DNA of 39,231 nucleotides from Aneurinibacillus tyrosinisolvens (GCF_001015055.1 NZ_BBWZ01000043.1:1-39231); one strand, 5' to 3'; shown: positions 17,132 to 25,264, counted from the first letter of the stretch. The notes: generated from the letters alone by a model not told the origin. Translations and numbers: made by a program.

Positions 17132-18271
17132 ATGATTCATCCGTATTATTCGTATCGTTCGCTATTTCCTACATTATCTACTCATCTGCATTTAGCTAGT
17201 TGCTCTCAAAGTGCTTTAGCTGAACCTATTTCAAAAGCCATTGAGGAATATCATAACAGTTTGCTTTCTTGTGGGAATAATTGGAATGAAGCGATGAAGA
17301 AAGTAGAGGAGACAAGAAAGAAATTTGCTGAATTTATTGGGGCTGAACCAGATGAAGTTGCTGTATTATCCTCTGTTTCTGCTGCGATTTCAGCGATTGC
17401 TACTTCCCTCCCGTATCACCAGGAGAAAAACAAAGTCTTGCTTTCAGATATAGATTTTCCTACGGTCGGTCATATATGGCTTGCACAAGAACCGTTCAAA
17501 GATAATATGTCCTTTATTCATTCTTCCAATGGGATTATACATCTAGAGCAATATGAAAAAGAAGTAACAAATCATACGCTTCTTACATCCATTCCTCATG
17601 TGAATTACTACAACGGGTTTAAGCAAAATCTTAGAGCAATTGCTGATATTATACATAGAAAAGGTTCTCTTTTATTTGTTGACGCTTATCAGTCAACAGG
17701 ACATATTCCGATTAATGTAAAAGAAATGGATATCGATATATTGGTTACAGGGACCCGCAAGTACATGTCAGGGATTCCAGGCGTTGCTTTTTTATACGTA
17801 AAAAAGGAGCTTGCTGGGCAATTAAAACCAAGGGTGACTGGATGGTTAGGACAAGAAAAAGCATCAGCCTTTGATATTCATCATCCAGTTTTTGCTGCGG
17901 GGACTCGTCGTTTTGAAAGAGGTACGCCTTCTTTTATAAGCGTTTATGCAGCTTACGAAGCGTTAAAATTATTGCTTGAAATTGATATATGTAACATTGA
18001 ATTATATTTAAAAGAACTAGCCCAATTTACCTTAGATTATGGACAGGAAAAGGGGTTGCACATCATAGGTCCATTATCTACTGAAAATAAAACGAGTCTT
18101 ACATCTTTTTATGTGGAAAACGCATCAAAAGTTGAAGGGTTGTTAAGAGAAAAAAACATTCTTGTTTCTGCAAGAAAAGATGTAATACGAATTGCTCCTC
18201 ATTTCTACAACACCAAGGATGAAATACAATATACAATAAAAGAACTTGCTGGCTTAATAAATGGAAACTAA
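17132..18271 (+). CDS. Aminotransferase class V-fold PLP enzyme
   Basis: 379 residues, ATG after GGGAGG. Fold type I PLP enzyme of the class V (cysteine desulfurase/kynureninase/NifS-like) group. Conserved features are VAVLSSVSAAISAIATSL (PLP-phosphate turn, 77-94), HVNYYNGFKQNL (156-167), FVDAYQSTGHIPI with Asp184 and Gln187, and VTGTRKYMSG with the Schiff-base Lys210. RFERGTPSF near 260 and the C-terminal small domain ending VSARKDVIRIAPHFYNT are also typical. The loop cysteine of cysteine desulfurases is not evident, so a lyase, transaminase or epimerase is equally possible. It is the largest array gene and stands alone between repeats. Confidence 0.85.
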   Translation: MIHPYYSYRSLFPTLSTHLHLASCSQSALAEPISKAIEEYHNSLLSCGNNWNEAMKKVEETRKKFAEFIGAEPDEVAVLSSVSAAISAIATSLPYHQEKNKVLLSDIDFPTVGHIWLAQEPFKDNMSFIHSSNGIIHLEQYEKEVTNHTLLTSIPHVNYYNGFKQNLRAIADIIHRKGSLLFVDAYQSTGHIPINVKEMDIDILVTGTRKYMSGIPGVAFLYVKKELAGQLKPRVTGWLGQEKASAFDIHHPVFAAGTRRFERGTPSFISVYAAYEALKLLLEIDICNIELYLKELAQFTLDYGQEKGLHIIGPLSTENKTSLTSFYVENASKVEGLLREKNILVSARKDVIRIAPHFYNTKDEIQYTIKELAGLINGN

Positions 18272-18309
18272 AGCCGCATTTTGATTAGTGGACCTCAAGG
18301 TCTATTTTA

Positions 18310-18394
18310 CTTCACTAGCGGGAATCGTTAGCTCAATACAACTGTTACGGTAGTCGTTTTTTATTTGCTCAACTAACGGGCAGGTTAGTTCAAT
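18310..18394 (+). repeat. Array repeat unit 4 (A + terminator + B)
   Basis: CTAGCGGGAATCGTTAG, then ACAACTG TTACGG TAGTCGT with T6, then CTCAACTAACGGGCAG and GTTAGTTCAA. A5-G/T changes in the terminator stem keep most pairing. Confidence 0.9.
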
Positions 18395-18443
18395 GCAAAA
18401 GGGGGGAATAATGGTTCTATAACACATGAAAGGTGTTTTTCAT

Positions 18444-19151
18444 TTGAAAAAAATCAAGATTATTTTCCTATACATTCTTTCACTAATTGCCATAGTTGTA
18501 TTAACAATTGGGATTTTTATATTGATTGTGACAGTTCAAGAGAAAATATTTGTGCCTGAAGAGTATTTATTATGGATTTTTAAATACCCTGCTTCAAGGA
18601 TAATGTTTGTTTATGAGCTATACTTTTTCGCGGGATTCTTCTATATTTTCCATAAGGAATTCAGGAGAATGTTGGGGGAAGTTAGTTCAAAGGATTTTTT
18701 CAAGAAACACAGAAAACAAATTATACCCATATTTTTAACCCTTAACGTCGCACTGTTTTACATCATCGTTTCGTCTGTAACAGTTATAACGAATAACAAG
18801 ATTATTGATTATTCATTTCTTTCACCACAGGGTCGGGAATATAGCTACAACGACATTGCGAGTATTAATACAGGGGTGTATGGTAAGAAACGATTCCCGT
18901 TTACTCATTCAAAGGGTGACTTCTTCTATATAATAGAATTAAAGGACGGTTCAAAAATTGATTTAACAGAAGTCGGCGGATTTAAAAATGAAGAAGAACA
19001 CGAGGTTTTTATCATCGAAAAGCTTGACAGTAAGCTTGTAAAGATGAATATCCCTAAAGTGTCCAGCATGGAAAATTTTAAATATAGTACCGAGCATCTA
19101 GATAAAATTTATACGGATAAAATACGAAATATATTAGAAAACACCAATTAA
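18444..19151 (+). CDS. Membrane protein with C-terminal PH-like cytosolic domain (array gene)
   Basis: TTG at 18444 is preferred (AAAGGTG 8 bases upstream); an ATG at 18426 lacks a site. About 235 residues. Hydrophobic segments are IIFLYILSLIAIVVLTIGIF, IMFVYELYFFAGFFYIF and IIPIFLTLNVALFYIIVSSV. After residue 120 comes a soluble part with IIDYSFLSPQGREYSYNDIA then FFYIIELKDGSKIDLTEVGG, which has the look of bacterial PH-like domains (inference). Function unknown. It ends 15 bp before repeat unit 5. Confidence 0.65.
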   Translation: MKKIKIIFLYILSLIAIVVLTIGIFILIVTVQEKIFVPEEYLLWIFKYPASRIMFVYELYFFAGFFYIFHKEFRRMLGEVSSKDFFKKHRKQIIPIFLTLNVALFYIIVSSVTVITNNKIIDYSFLSPQGREYSYNDIASINTGVYGKKRFPFTHSKGDFFYIIELKDGSKIDLTEVGGFKNEEEHEVFIIEKLDSKLVKMNIPKVSSMENFKYSTEHLDKIYTDKIRNILENTN

Positions 19152-19165
19152 AATTATACTAGCTT

Positions 19166-19250
19166 ATTAAGCTAACGGGAATCGTTAGCACAATACGGCT
19201 GTTACGGCAGTCGTTTTTTATTTGTTCAACTAGTGAGCAGGATAGTTGGG
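19166..19250 (+). repeat. Array repeat unit 5
   Basis: GCTAACGGGAATCGTTAGC (hairpin A), ACGGCTG TTACGG CAGTCGT with T6, then TTGTTCAACTAGTGAGCAG and GATAGTT (hairpin B with changed loop). Confidence 0.9.
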
Positions 19251-19375
19251 GAAGAATATATAAAACAAAGAAAATTGATACTTGGATTTTTTAGCATTAT
19301 AAGCATATAATTGAGTATACAATTATTTACATTTGCGATTTGGAGTACCATTTCATTTTAGGAAGGGTGAAATCC

Positions 19376-19582
19376 TTGTCCTTTGATATTGAGAAGAAAG
19401 TTATACGCCATCTTTTTCAACTGCTCTCCTTCGTATTGATTACTTTGACTTTTATGCCACAACTGCTGGTTGCAATCGGGGCGGTTGCATCAGTGTGTAT
19501 GCTGGTGTCTGCCCTTTTCATTGTTCCTGTGTTCTTCATATGGACGATCTCAACAGGCAAGGATTATAAGGATAGAGATTAA
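19376..19582 (+). CDS. Small two-TM membrane protein (array gene)
   Basis: TTG at 19376 follows GGAAGGGTGAAATCC, a better start than the TTG at 19340. It gives 68 residues, MSFDIEKKVIRHLFQLLSF, with two membrane segments: LLSFVLITLTFMPQLLVAIG and VCMLVSALFIVPVFFIW, and a charged tail ISTGKDYKDRD. No family recognised. Repeat unit 6, interrupted by an insertion sequence, follows. Confidence 0.55.
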   Translation: MSFDIEKKVIRHLFQLLSFVLITLTFMPQLLVAIGAVASVCMLVSALFIVPVFFIWTISTGKDYKDRD

Positions 19583-19715
19583 AAAATCATTTATGTATAG
19601 AAACATTTATTTCGTAAATTTAAGTAACTACTTTGAAGAAATTGGGTGGTTGCTTTTTTTATGTCCAGTATTTTAGTCATCTGTGGAGAGATGCATACGT
19701 GATAAACATATTGTT

Positions 19716-19777
19716 ACTACGCTAACGGGAATCCATTGTTAAATAAGAGGCTGCTTCGGTGGTCTTTTTTTATTTAA
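19716..19777 (+). repeat. Array repeat unit 6, left part (A + terminator), split by IS
   Basis: GCTAACGGGAATCCATTGTTA then GAGGCTGC TTCG GTGGTCTTT and TTTATTTAACT. The matching B half lies at 21465-21492 beyond the IS110-type element. Confidence 0.75.
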
Positions 19778-19793
19778 CTGATATGAACGAAAC

Positions 19794-20225
19794 TGTCAAG
19801 GCCCCGCAATCAAAGGGTTTTTAAATGGGCTTTTGCTCCATCTATGGACATAGTTATCCTTTTCTCAACTTACAGACCCATCATCCTTTCTGGCTGTGTT
19901 TGTCAAGGGCGCTCTTTGCCCTTGACAAACAAACAGCCGGGAAAGGATATCTTTTTAAAAGTTGAAGAAAGGAAATCTTAAAACCTTGGCACGAAGGCAA
20001 AGGACACTGACGGCGGTTAACAGTCTGATATGCGCGGGTTGGGTACCGCATTTCAATCCTATCCGTCACGGAGCTGCCTCGGACTAACGGCGCACGTTCG
20101 GTATTGAAACACCTAGTGCATAGTTAAACATGAGGGTTCTCCTTACCGGGGCTTTGCCTTCGAGCCAAGCCTTCAAAATCTTTCTTTTTAGTTTAAGAGG
20201 TAGGGATTACTGATTACGCAGAGAA
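19794..20225 (-). ncRNA. Candidate bridge/seek RNA region of the IS110-type element
   Basis: Gene-free, GC-rich segment downstream of the transposase where IS1111-group elements encode their guide RNA. It contains a 47-bp hairpin (19892-19938) with arms GGCTGTGTTTGTCAAGGGC and GCCCTTGACAAACAAACAGCC (one single-base difference). Assignment is by position and known family biology; guide loops were not determined. Confidence 0.45.
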
Positions 20226-21353
20226 TTATGCAGCAGAAAACTCTTCGAGTTTCTTCTTCTCAATGGCACATCCAATGGCCCAAATGAATCCGATGAGTTC
20301 TCGAGCGACCGCAACAGCTGCATGTTTACCGCCTCTACCACGGGAAGTAATGCGATGGTACTTCAGATGAAGACGATGTTGGGCTTTCCAAGCAATCCGC
20401 TGGGCTTCTGGGTCTTGTCCTTCCTGCCGTTTCAGCAATTCTCCTTTTAAGGATGGACGATGACGGTAGGCCCAGGCACACTACACCAAGGCTCGGCGAA
20501 TCTGGGCATTTCCAATTTTCGTAATGGAACCTTGCCAACGACTGGACCCGCTCGAATATTCCTTCGGAACAAGACCGGCATAGGACATTAATTGCCTGGG
20601 ACTCATAAATCGAGAGAACTGGCCAATTTCCGCGACTAACGTGACGGCTGTAACTTCGGCTACACCTCGTAAAGTTTGTAAAGCCTGAATCACTGGAGCG
20701 TGCTCACTTTGCATGGCTTCCTCGTGAATTTGTGCTTCTAGTCGTTTCATTCGTTCTTCTACTTCGTGAATGGTATGAAGGTACTCTTGAAACACAATCC
20801 GCAAGGATTGCTTTTCGAAAGTAAGCGTATTGAGCCAATCCCGGTGTTTGACGGACCAGTTCCGTGTTCCTTGAGGTGGGCGCAAATCATGCCGAAGTAG
20901 GAAATGATTCAATCTCTGACGAGCTCGTTGTAAGTCTTCTCTTGTGTCATGACGTGAACGAATCAAATCACGTAACGCTTCGTGGTCTTCATCGGGTGTC
21001 CATACAGCCGTAAGCTCCCCAGCTCGAAGAAGCTGAGCTAACCTCAGGGCATCCCTACGATCAGTTTTCACACGATCCCCAGCCCGGCGGGGGATAAGGG
21101 TAGGGGCTACCACGATACAATCAATTCCCATAGATAAGAGGAATCTTACGATTCCATAACCCGTCGATCCAGCTTCGTAACAGACATGTAGACTTTCAGG
21201 GTTGCCAAGTTTCTTCATTAACTTACGAATCGCTTCTGGCTGATTGGGGATATTTCCATGGAAGCGAGGTTCTCCGCGTCCTGCCTCGGCCAGGCCAACT
21301 GAAATCATTTCCTTTGATACGTCTAAACCCACAAATTTTTGTACATCCTGCAT
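20226..21353 (-). pseudogene. IS110/IS1111-family DEDD transposase with an in-frame stop
   Basis: The N-terminal 290 residues carry the RuvC-like DEDD domain: Asp11 in VGLDVSKE, Glu60 in HVCYEAGSTGYG, Asp98 and Asp101 in VKTDRRDALRLA. The C-terminal Tnp_20 domain has LRGVAEVTAVTLVAEIG, LMSYAGLVPKEYSSG and the serine-bearing SSRWQGSITKIGN. A TAG at 20480-20478 follows AQIRRALV. Beyond it the same frame continues CAWAYRHRPSLKGELLKRQ to the true end at 20226 (KKLEEFSAA). A single GAG to TAG change therefore truncates the protein by about 85 residues. Probably inactive, though nonsense in a recent IS may also be an error. Confidence 0.85.
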
Positions 21354-21464
21354 AGTAATCGGCTCCTTTCGTTTGTAGCTCTACACTTGGTTTTGGTAGA
21401 AATGAACACTACCATTGTTGCCAAGTACAACCTACGTTAAGCGAAGTGGGGCCGTTTCGTTCAT

Positions 21465-21492
21465 TATGACTATCGGGTAGGATAGTGAGACA
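21465..21492 (+). repeat. Array repeat unit 6, right part (hairpin B)
   Basis: ACTATCGGGTAGGATAGTGAG is hairpin B (CTATCGGGCAGTATAGTTGA) separated from its A/terminator half by the IS. Confidence 0.65.
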
Positions 21493-21551
21493 ACCATGTT
21501 GTTAAATTTGTGGTATATTGAGTAAAACACGAACAGAGGTGTAGATTTATA

Positions 21552-21716
21552 ATGAGTATCATTGCAATGGACGATTTGGAACAGCAGTGTTGGGAATGTA
21601 ATGAAAAAGGTACAATAAGCGATGAAGCTTGTCCTAAATGCGATGGAAAAGGATATATTGCTACTGCTTTAGGTCAAACATTGTTAGATTTTTTTAAAAG
21701 GCATTCAGATAAATGA
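21552..21716 (+). CDS. rtpA: Anti-TRAP-like zinc protein
   Basis: A 54-residue protein (ATG 21552, TGA 21714-21716; AGAGGTG upstream). It begins MSIIAMDDLEQQCWECNEKG and continues CPKCDGKGYIATALGQTLL then DFFKRHSDK. This closely matches Bacillus anti-TRAP (AT, RtpA): the DDLE start, the DnaJ-type CxxC...CxxCxGKG zinc site (Cys13, 16, 27, 30) and the LLDF C-terminal helix line up at the same spacing. In B. subtilis AT binds Trp-loaded TRAP and relieves trp attenuation. Here it sits alone between repeats, with no trp gene and no T-box seen upstream. It may be a true regulator or a paralogue with another target. Confidence 0.8.
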   Translation: MSIIAMDDLEQQCWECNEKGTISDEACPKCDGKGYIATALGQTLLDFFKRHSDK

Positions 21717-21734
21717 AAAATTCATAACTAATCA

Positions 21735-21798
21735 GCCGATGCAGACCTCGAAAGGAGGTCTGTTTTTATTCAGCTAAAGGGCAGCATACTTAAGTAAT
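21735..21798 (+). repeat. Array repeat unit 7, divergent terminator
   Basis: Terminator GCAGACCTC GAAAG GAGGTCTGT with T-run is an entirely different stem sequence in the usual place, followed by hairpin B TTCAGCTAAAGGGCAGC. Hairpin A is decayed. Confidence 0.7.
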
Positions 21799-21863
21799 CC
21801 ATTGGCGTTATAGTAAGATTATTCAGAGTCCCATATATATTTATAGAAAGCAGAGAAATTCAT

Positions 21864-22352
21864 ATGGATTTAGAACAATTACAAAAGGAAATCGAAGATA
21901 ACAATATCGAAGAAGCTATAAGCATGATAGAAGAGATAGGAAGGAGAGGGGAAAAGAAAGCAGTGCCTTTCCTTATCCAACATTTGAAAAGCACAGACAA
22001 CCACGGGTTAAGAAATCAAATTGCTCTTGCTTTAAGTGATATGGGTAATCAGGAAGCTGTTGAGCCTATTATCGAAATGATTACACATTCCAAAACATTA
22101 GGGAATAGAGGAACACTTTTATATGCTTTAAAACCACTTGATTACTCAAATCATATTGAATTGCTTGTTGATTGCATGGTAAATGGAAACTATGAGGTTC
22201 AGCATGAAGCCAAACAATTAATCATGGAGATGAATGGCGTTATTCCAGACGAAACACTCCTAAAGGCTATCCTTAAAGTCCAAAAAGAAATTAAGAATCT
22301 AAAAGAAAAGCATGATTTTCTTTTAAAAGTATTGGGGGAACTACATGATTAA
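21864..22352 (+). CDS. HEAT-repeat protein (array gene)
   Basis: 162 residues, ATG at 21864. HEAT/PBS-lyase-like helical repeats are clear: KAVPFLIQHLKSTDNHGLRN with QIALALSDMGNQEAVEPIIE, then TLGNRGTLLYALKPLDY and NYEVQHEAKQLIMEMNG. A lysine-rich helix closes the protein. Such repeats form protein-binding scaffolds; no catalytic motif is present. In Firmicutes, stand-alone HEAT proteins often occur as immunity or regulatory partners, but that role here is inference. Followed 14 bp later by a degenerate hairpin-B copy. Confidence 0.75.
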   Translation: MDLEQLQKEIEDNNIEEAISMIEEIGRRGEKKAVPFLIQHLKSTDNHGLRNQIALALSDMGNQEAVEPIIEMITHSKTLGNRGTLLYALKPLDYSNHIELLVDCMVNGNYEVQHEAKQLIMEMNGVIPDETLLKAILKVQKEIKNLKEKHDFLLKVLGELHD

Positions 22353-22365
22353 AGAAGGGCTAGTC

Positions 22366-22391
22366 ATTATTAATGGGCAGATTAGTTTACT
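22366..22391 (+). repeat. Array repeat, degenerate hairpin B
   Basis: TTATTAATGGGCAGATTAG resembles TTCAACTAACGGGCAGNNTAG. Confidence 0.5.
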
Positions 22392-22443
22392 AAGCATTAT
22401 ACTTTAAATAATCTTGATAATAATTCAAAATAGAGCAGACTGA

Positions 22444-22695
22444 GTGGATAGGACACCCATTATCACAAAAGTTCGAAGTCAACCATTTGAAATTGAAGAA
22501 GGAAAGTGGTATGAGATTGAATTTAAAGAAGGCTACGAAATCGGTGAATCACCTTTGTTTAAGTGCAAAATTTTGGATTTGTCCTTCGAAAGAGGTGGCA
22601 AAGTGTTCTTTTTGGTATATGAAGAACACGAAGTAGAGGATTATATATTATGTGATGATGAATTACAAAGTATAAGAGTGTTATATTACGGATAA
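22444..22695 (+). CDS. Hypothetical small acidic protein (array gene)
   Basis: 83 residues from GTG 22444 with only a weak upstream site. Soluble and beta-rich: KWYEIEFKEGYEIGESPLFK, CKILDLSFERGGKVFFLVYE, then CDDELQSIRVLYYG. It has the look of a small OB- or SH3-like barrel (inference). No family recognised. The intergenic region after it has only a faint trace of the array repeat (TTTCAGCTGGGACAATA, 22706-22722). Confidence 0.5.
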   Translation: MDRTPIITKVRSQPFEIEEGKWYEIEFKEGYEIGESPLFKCKILDLSFERGGKVFFLVYEEHEVEDYILCDDELQSIRVLYYG

Positions 22696-22742
22696 GTCAC
22701 GATTTCAGCTGGGACAATACCAAAAGATTGTAGGTGAAAAAA

Positions 22743-23250
22743 ATGCCTAACAAAAAAAGTCAGAGGCTTAAAACGTAAAGTAAAAAGCATGGTAAAACGA
22801 ATCGAGCAGGAAACAATAAAATTTCCTTCCGATTTTTATAATGGATATTGGCATCTTCATTTACCAGTTGGACAGGGCTTTATATCTTCTAACAAAACCC
22901 CTATTGGCATAAAACGCTTATGTATTCAAACATTATTGAATAGAGCAGAACATTTAGTCAATGTAAAACCTGATACCTCAGAAAGAACAAGAGTAGTTGT
23001 TGCGGTTGACTTACCAAGTCTATGGAATTCACAAATAATTGTGTTCTCAGGAGAGTCTTATTTCGAATCGTTCTTCGACCGAAATGTTGACTCTCAAAGG
23101 TGGGTTCCACTGCCTAAAGGCAGAAATATTGAATGTGAATGGCAATTAACTGTCCCTAAGAACATGAAGGTTTTAGGGTTTAAAGAAGAAATTACAGATG
23201 AAGAGTATCAATATGTAGGCGAAATCTGGTTCATAGGGGAATTAGATTAA
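22743..23250 (+). CDS. DUF3916-like protein, start displaced by an A-tract frameshift
   Basis: The long frame from ATG 22789 gives 153 residues (MVKRIEQETIKFPSDFYNGY, then WHLHLPVGQGFISSNKTPIG and EYQYVGEIWFIGELD) that I recall as the DUF3916 family of Bacillus; not searched. That ATG lacks a ribosome binding site. A good one (TAGGTG) precedes ATG 22743, whose frame ends after 11 codons. Removing one A from the A7 run at 22752-22758 fuses the two into MPNKKVRGLKRKVKSMVKRI, a natural N-terminus. So the gene either has a real one-base insertion, is slippage-switchable, or contains an assembly error. Function unknown. Confidence 0.65.
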
Positions 23251-23255
23251 GGTTT

Positions 23256-23286
23256 TGCTTGCTGAACGGGCAGTATAAAGCAACAA
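23256..23286 (+). repeat. Array repeat, hairpin B only
   Basis: TTGCTGAACGGGCAGTATAAAG, the B half without a visible A half or terminator. Confidence 0.5.
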
Positions 23287-23337
23287 TTTTTTCCATCTCC
23301 GTCTATACGATAAGCTAGGTAAGAGAGGGGAGTTCTT

Positions 23338-23550
23338 TTGGTTGTGAATGCACAGTCTGGAATCATAATAGCGTTATTAATAGTGTGCGGATGGTTATTT
23401 ATCAAACAAACAAAATCAGTTCAGGGGCAGGATGTGAACAGAAGAATATTGCGATGGACAGGTTTTGGACTCATTGTCATGGCAATTTTTCTCATTGTTA
23501 TTGGAATAGTAGTGTACTTCGAGTGGGAAACACATAACTATGGACACTAG
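23338..23550 (+). CDS. Small two-TM membrane protein (array gene)
   Basis: 70 residues from TTG 23338, which follows GAGGGGAG at good spacing. Two hydrophobic helices (SGIIIALLIVCGWLFIKQ and WTGFGLIVMAIFLIVIGIVV) are joined by the basic loop TKSVQGQDVNRRILR. A tail YFEWETHNYGH follows. No family recognised. Repeat unit 8 follows about 95 bp later. Confidence 0.6.
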   Translation: MVVNAQSGIIIALLIVCGWLFIKQTKSVQGQDVNRRILRWTGFGLIVMAIFLIVIGIVVYFEWETHNYGH

Positions 23551-23643
23551 ATAGGTAAGCATTGAACTATTACGGTGCAAATTTGCTCAAGAACAAGGTG
23601 CTAATGTAAAAGAATCACTATGGTATAAATAGCACACTTTATC

Positions 23644-23728
23644 ATACTAACGGGAATCGTTAGCACAATACGGCTGTTACGGCAGTCGTTTTTTATTTGT
23701 TCAACTATCGGGCAGTATAGTTGAACAA
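23644..23728 (+). repeat. Array repeat unit 8, best-preserved copy
   Basis: Hairpin A ACTAACGGGAATCGTTAGC, terminator ACGGCTG TTACGG CAGTCGT T6, and a perfect 11-bp hairpin B: TTGTTCAACTA (23697-23707) with TAGTTGAACAA (23718-23728) around TCGGGCAGTA. Confidence 0.95.
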
Positions 23729-23905
23729 GCAGGGAATCTTCAATATGTTAGGACTATGTGCAAAAACAGTTAGCCTGGTTTCAGCTAAATCAGGATTTTT
23801 CTTTATGTTTAATAAATATTTGATGAAGCCAGTTGTTTGAGAGGAGTTGATTTCACTTGTCTGAATATTAAAGTAAAATAAGAAATAAAGGAAGGGAGGG
23901 ATATT

Positions 23906-24328
23906 TTGTCACCTGCTCAAATTATTGGATTGTGGCTCGATATTTTTTTCATTTTGTTGATATTATTTATGGCACTTATGTCTAAAGGGAAATATAGAAA
24001 AATCCTTATTGCTTCCTCAGTGTTATTAGCTATTTGGGCGTGGGGTCTACGTCCAATCTGGATTGAATATCGAGCCTCAGCCATACAAAAAGATGTGAAT
24101 CAGTATCTAAAGAATCGTTATCCAGGAGAATCATGGAAAATAGAACGAGCTGATAAAAAGTCACCCTCAGCAAATCCTTATCGCCAAGATGTTACTTTTA
24201 CAAGCGAGCCTGGATGGGAATACAACTACACCGCCAGCCTGTTTGGAGAAGTAAAACAAGTTGGTAGCGCACCAATAGAAGGTAAATTCCCAAGAGAAGG
24301 AAAACACTTTGAGATATATAAACAATGA
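23906..24328 (+). CDS. Membrane-anchored protein with extracytoplasmic domain (array gene)
   Basis: 140 residues from TTG 23906 behind AAGGAAGGGAGG. Two N-terminal membrane helices (GLWLDIFFILLILFMALMS and ILIASSVLLAIWAWGLRPIW) precede a small domain of about 85 residues: DVNQYLKNRYPGESWKIERA, then DVTFTSEPGWEYNYTASLFG. The latter resembles substrate-like YxxxxG immunity or lipoprotein domains but is not assigned. Flanked by repeat units 8 and 9. Confidence 0.6.
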   Translation: MSPAQIIGLWLDIFFILLILFMALMSKGKYRKILIASSVLLAIWAWGLRPIWIEYRASAIQKDVNQYLKNRYPGESWKIERADKKSPSANPYRQDVTFTSEPGWEYNYTASLFGEVKQVGSAPIEGKFPREGKHFEIYKQ

Positions 24329-24445
24329 GAAGATGTTTTGAAAACAATAAATGTCTCTATGTAGATGATTATAATTTGAAATTGGAAATCTCATAATTTC
24401 ACCTTTGAAAAAGCATAGACGAGGAATAATAAAGTCACAACTTTA

Positions 24446-24530
24446 CTTTACTAACGGGAATCGTTAGTTCAATAAGAGGCTACTTCGGTGGTCTTCTTTT
24501 TATTATGCTAAAGGGCAGTAAAGCAGGATA
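24446..24530 (+). repeat. Array repeat unit 9 (A + variant terminator + B)
   Basis: CTAACGGGAATCGTTAG, then GAGGCTAC TTCG GTGGTCTTC with T-run (UUCG-loop type terminator), then TATGCTAAAGGGCAGTAAAG. Confidence 0.85.
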
Positions 24531-24645
24531 ATAAAATGTATGACCAAACCAAATATTTTTTATAAATCATATCCATTAAAAGAAAATTCTGTATAATAAG
24601 GAATAAAATTATATAAAATAGTTTTAGAACGAAGGAGAGAAAAAA

Positions 24646-25077
24646 ATGAGGCAACTTTTTGCAACACTTATCCTTTTAAGCATGTATATGCTTAGTGCTT
24701 GTTCCAATCAAGATAAACCCAAGGAAACTGTATTTAAAGGAGAAAGTGAACACTGGAAAATGGTATATACAGTTAGTAGTAATCAAAAAGTAAAAAATTA
24801 TAATGGTAAGGAAACTACTTCAAACACTGATTCGATTCGAATTCAATACAAGGGAGATAAAAAGGATTTGGATGGAGTAGAAAGATATAAAATAACGGTA
24901 CTTGGTTCAGGAGCCGAAATGTATTTTGGTAAGAAAATGGATAAAACATTTAGAGATACAGGGGAAGTATATATTGAAAACTCGACATTAACTACGTTAG
25001 ATAAAAATCCTGATATTGGTGGTCAAGTTATCTTAGATGGGAGGAAGAGGGAAAGCATGAACTTAAAGCCTGAGTGA
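24646..25077 (+). CDS. Small lipoprotein (array gene)
   Basis: 143 residues, ATG after GAAGGAGAG. Lipoprotein signal peptide MRQLFATLILLSMYMLSACS with lipobox LSAC and Cys19 as the lipidated residue. The mature part is about 125 residues, hydrophilic and beta-rich: WKMVYTVSSNQKVKNYNG, DGVERYKITVLGSGAEMYFG, and a DTGEVYIENSTLTTLDKNPD block. I recognise no named family. It would sit on the outer face of the cytoplasmic membrane. It has its own terminator in addition to the next repeat unit. Confidence 0.75.
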   Translation: MRQLFATLILLSMYMLSACSNQDKPKETVFKGESEHWKMVYTVSSNQKVKNYNGKETTSNTDSIRIQYKGDKKDLDGVERYKITVLGSGAEMYFGKKMDKTFRDTGEVYIENSTLTTLDKNPDIGGQVILDGRKRESMNLKPE

Positions 25078-25122
25078 GTAAAAGGATTACTTCATATATG
25101 AAGTAATCCTTTTACTTTTTCT
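25078..25122. terminator. Terminator of the lipoprotein gene
   Basis: A perfect hairpin of GTAAAAGGATTACTTCATA with its complement (25078-25114), followed by TTTTT. Confidence 0.85.
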
Positions 25123-25170
25123 GCTAATCTCTGCTAGTCACTCTTTATATTTTTCGCAAATACCATTTTA

Positions 25171-25264
25171 TGTTATTGAATTAAGGGGAATCGTTAGCTA
25201 AGTACGGCTGGTTGTTTCGTTAGCCTTTTTTTATTTGTTTAGCTGATGGGCAGTATATGAACAG
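25171..25264 (+). repeat. Array repeat unit 10
   Basis: TTGAATTAAGGGGAATCGTTAG, terminator ACGGCTGGTTGTTTCGTTAGCC with T7, then TTGTTTAGCTGATGGGCAG. Confidence 0.8.

Larger units (their letters stand above)
19778..21470 (-). mobile_element. IS110 family (IS1111-like) insertion sequence inside a repeat unit
   Basis: Subterminal 11-bp inverted repeats ATGAACGAAAC (19783-19793) and GTTTCGTTCAT (21454-21464), a DEDD transposase on the minus strand, and a long (about 430 bp) non-coding segment after the transposase. Subterminal repeats and a downstream non-coding region are features of the IS1111 group. GC content is much higher than in the surrounding array. The exact ends are uncertain by a few bases; no target duplication is expected in this family. 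Confidence 0.75.

Noticed and set aside
21481..21551. T-box or trp leader upstream of the anti-TRAP-like gene
   Set aside because: Fewer than 90 bp separate the repeat remnant from the start codon and no T-box motif (TGGNACCGCG) is seen.
23745..23840. 31-codon ORF (MLGLCAKTVSLVSAKSG...) between repeat unit 8 and the next gene
   Set aside because: No ribosome binding site and no recognisable composition; more likely a decayed cassette remnant.
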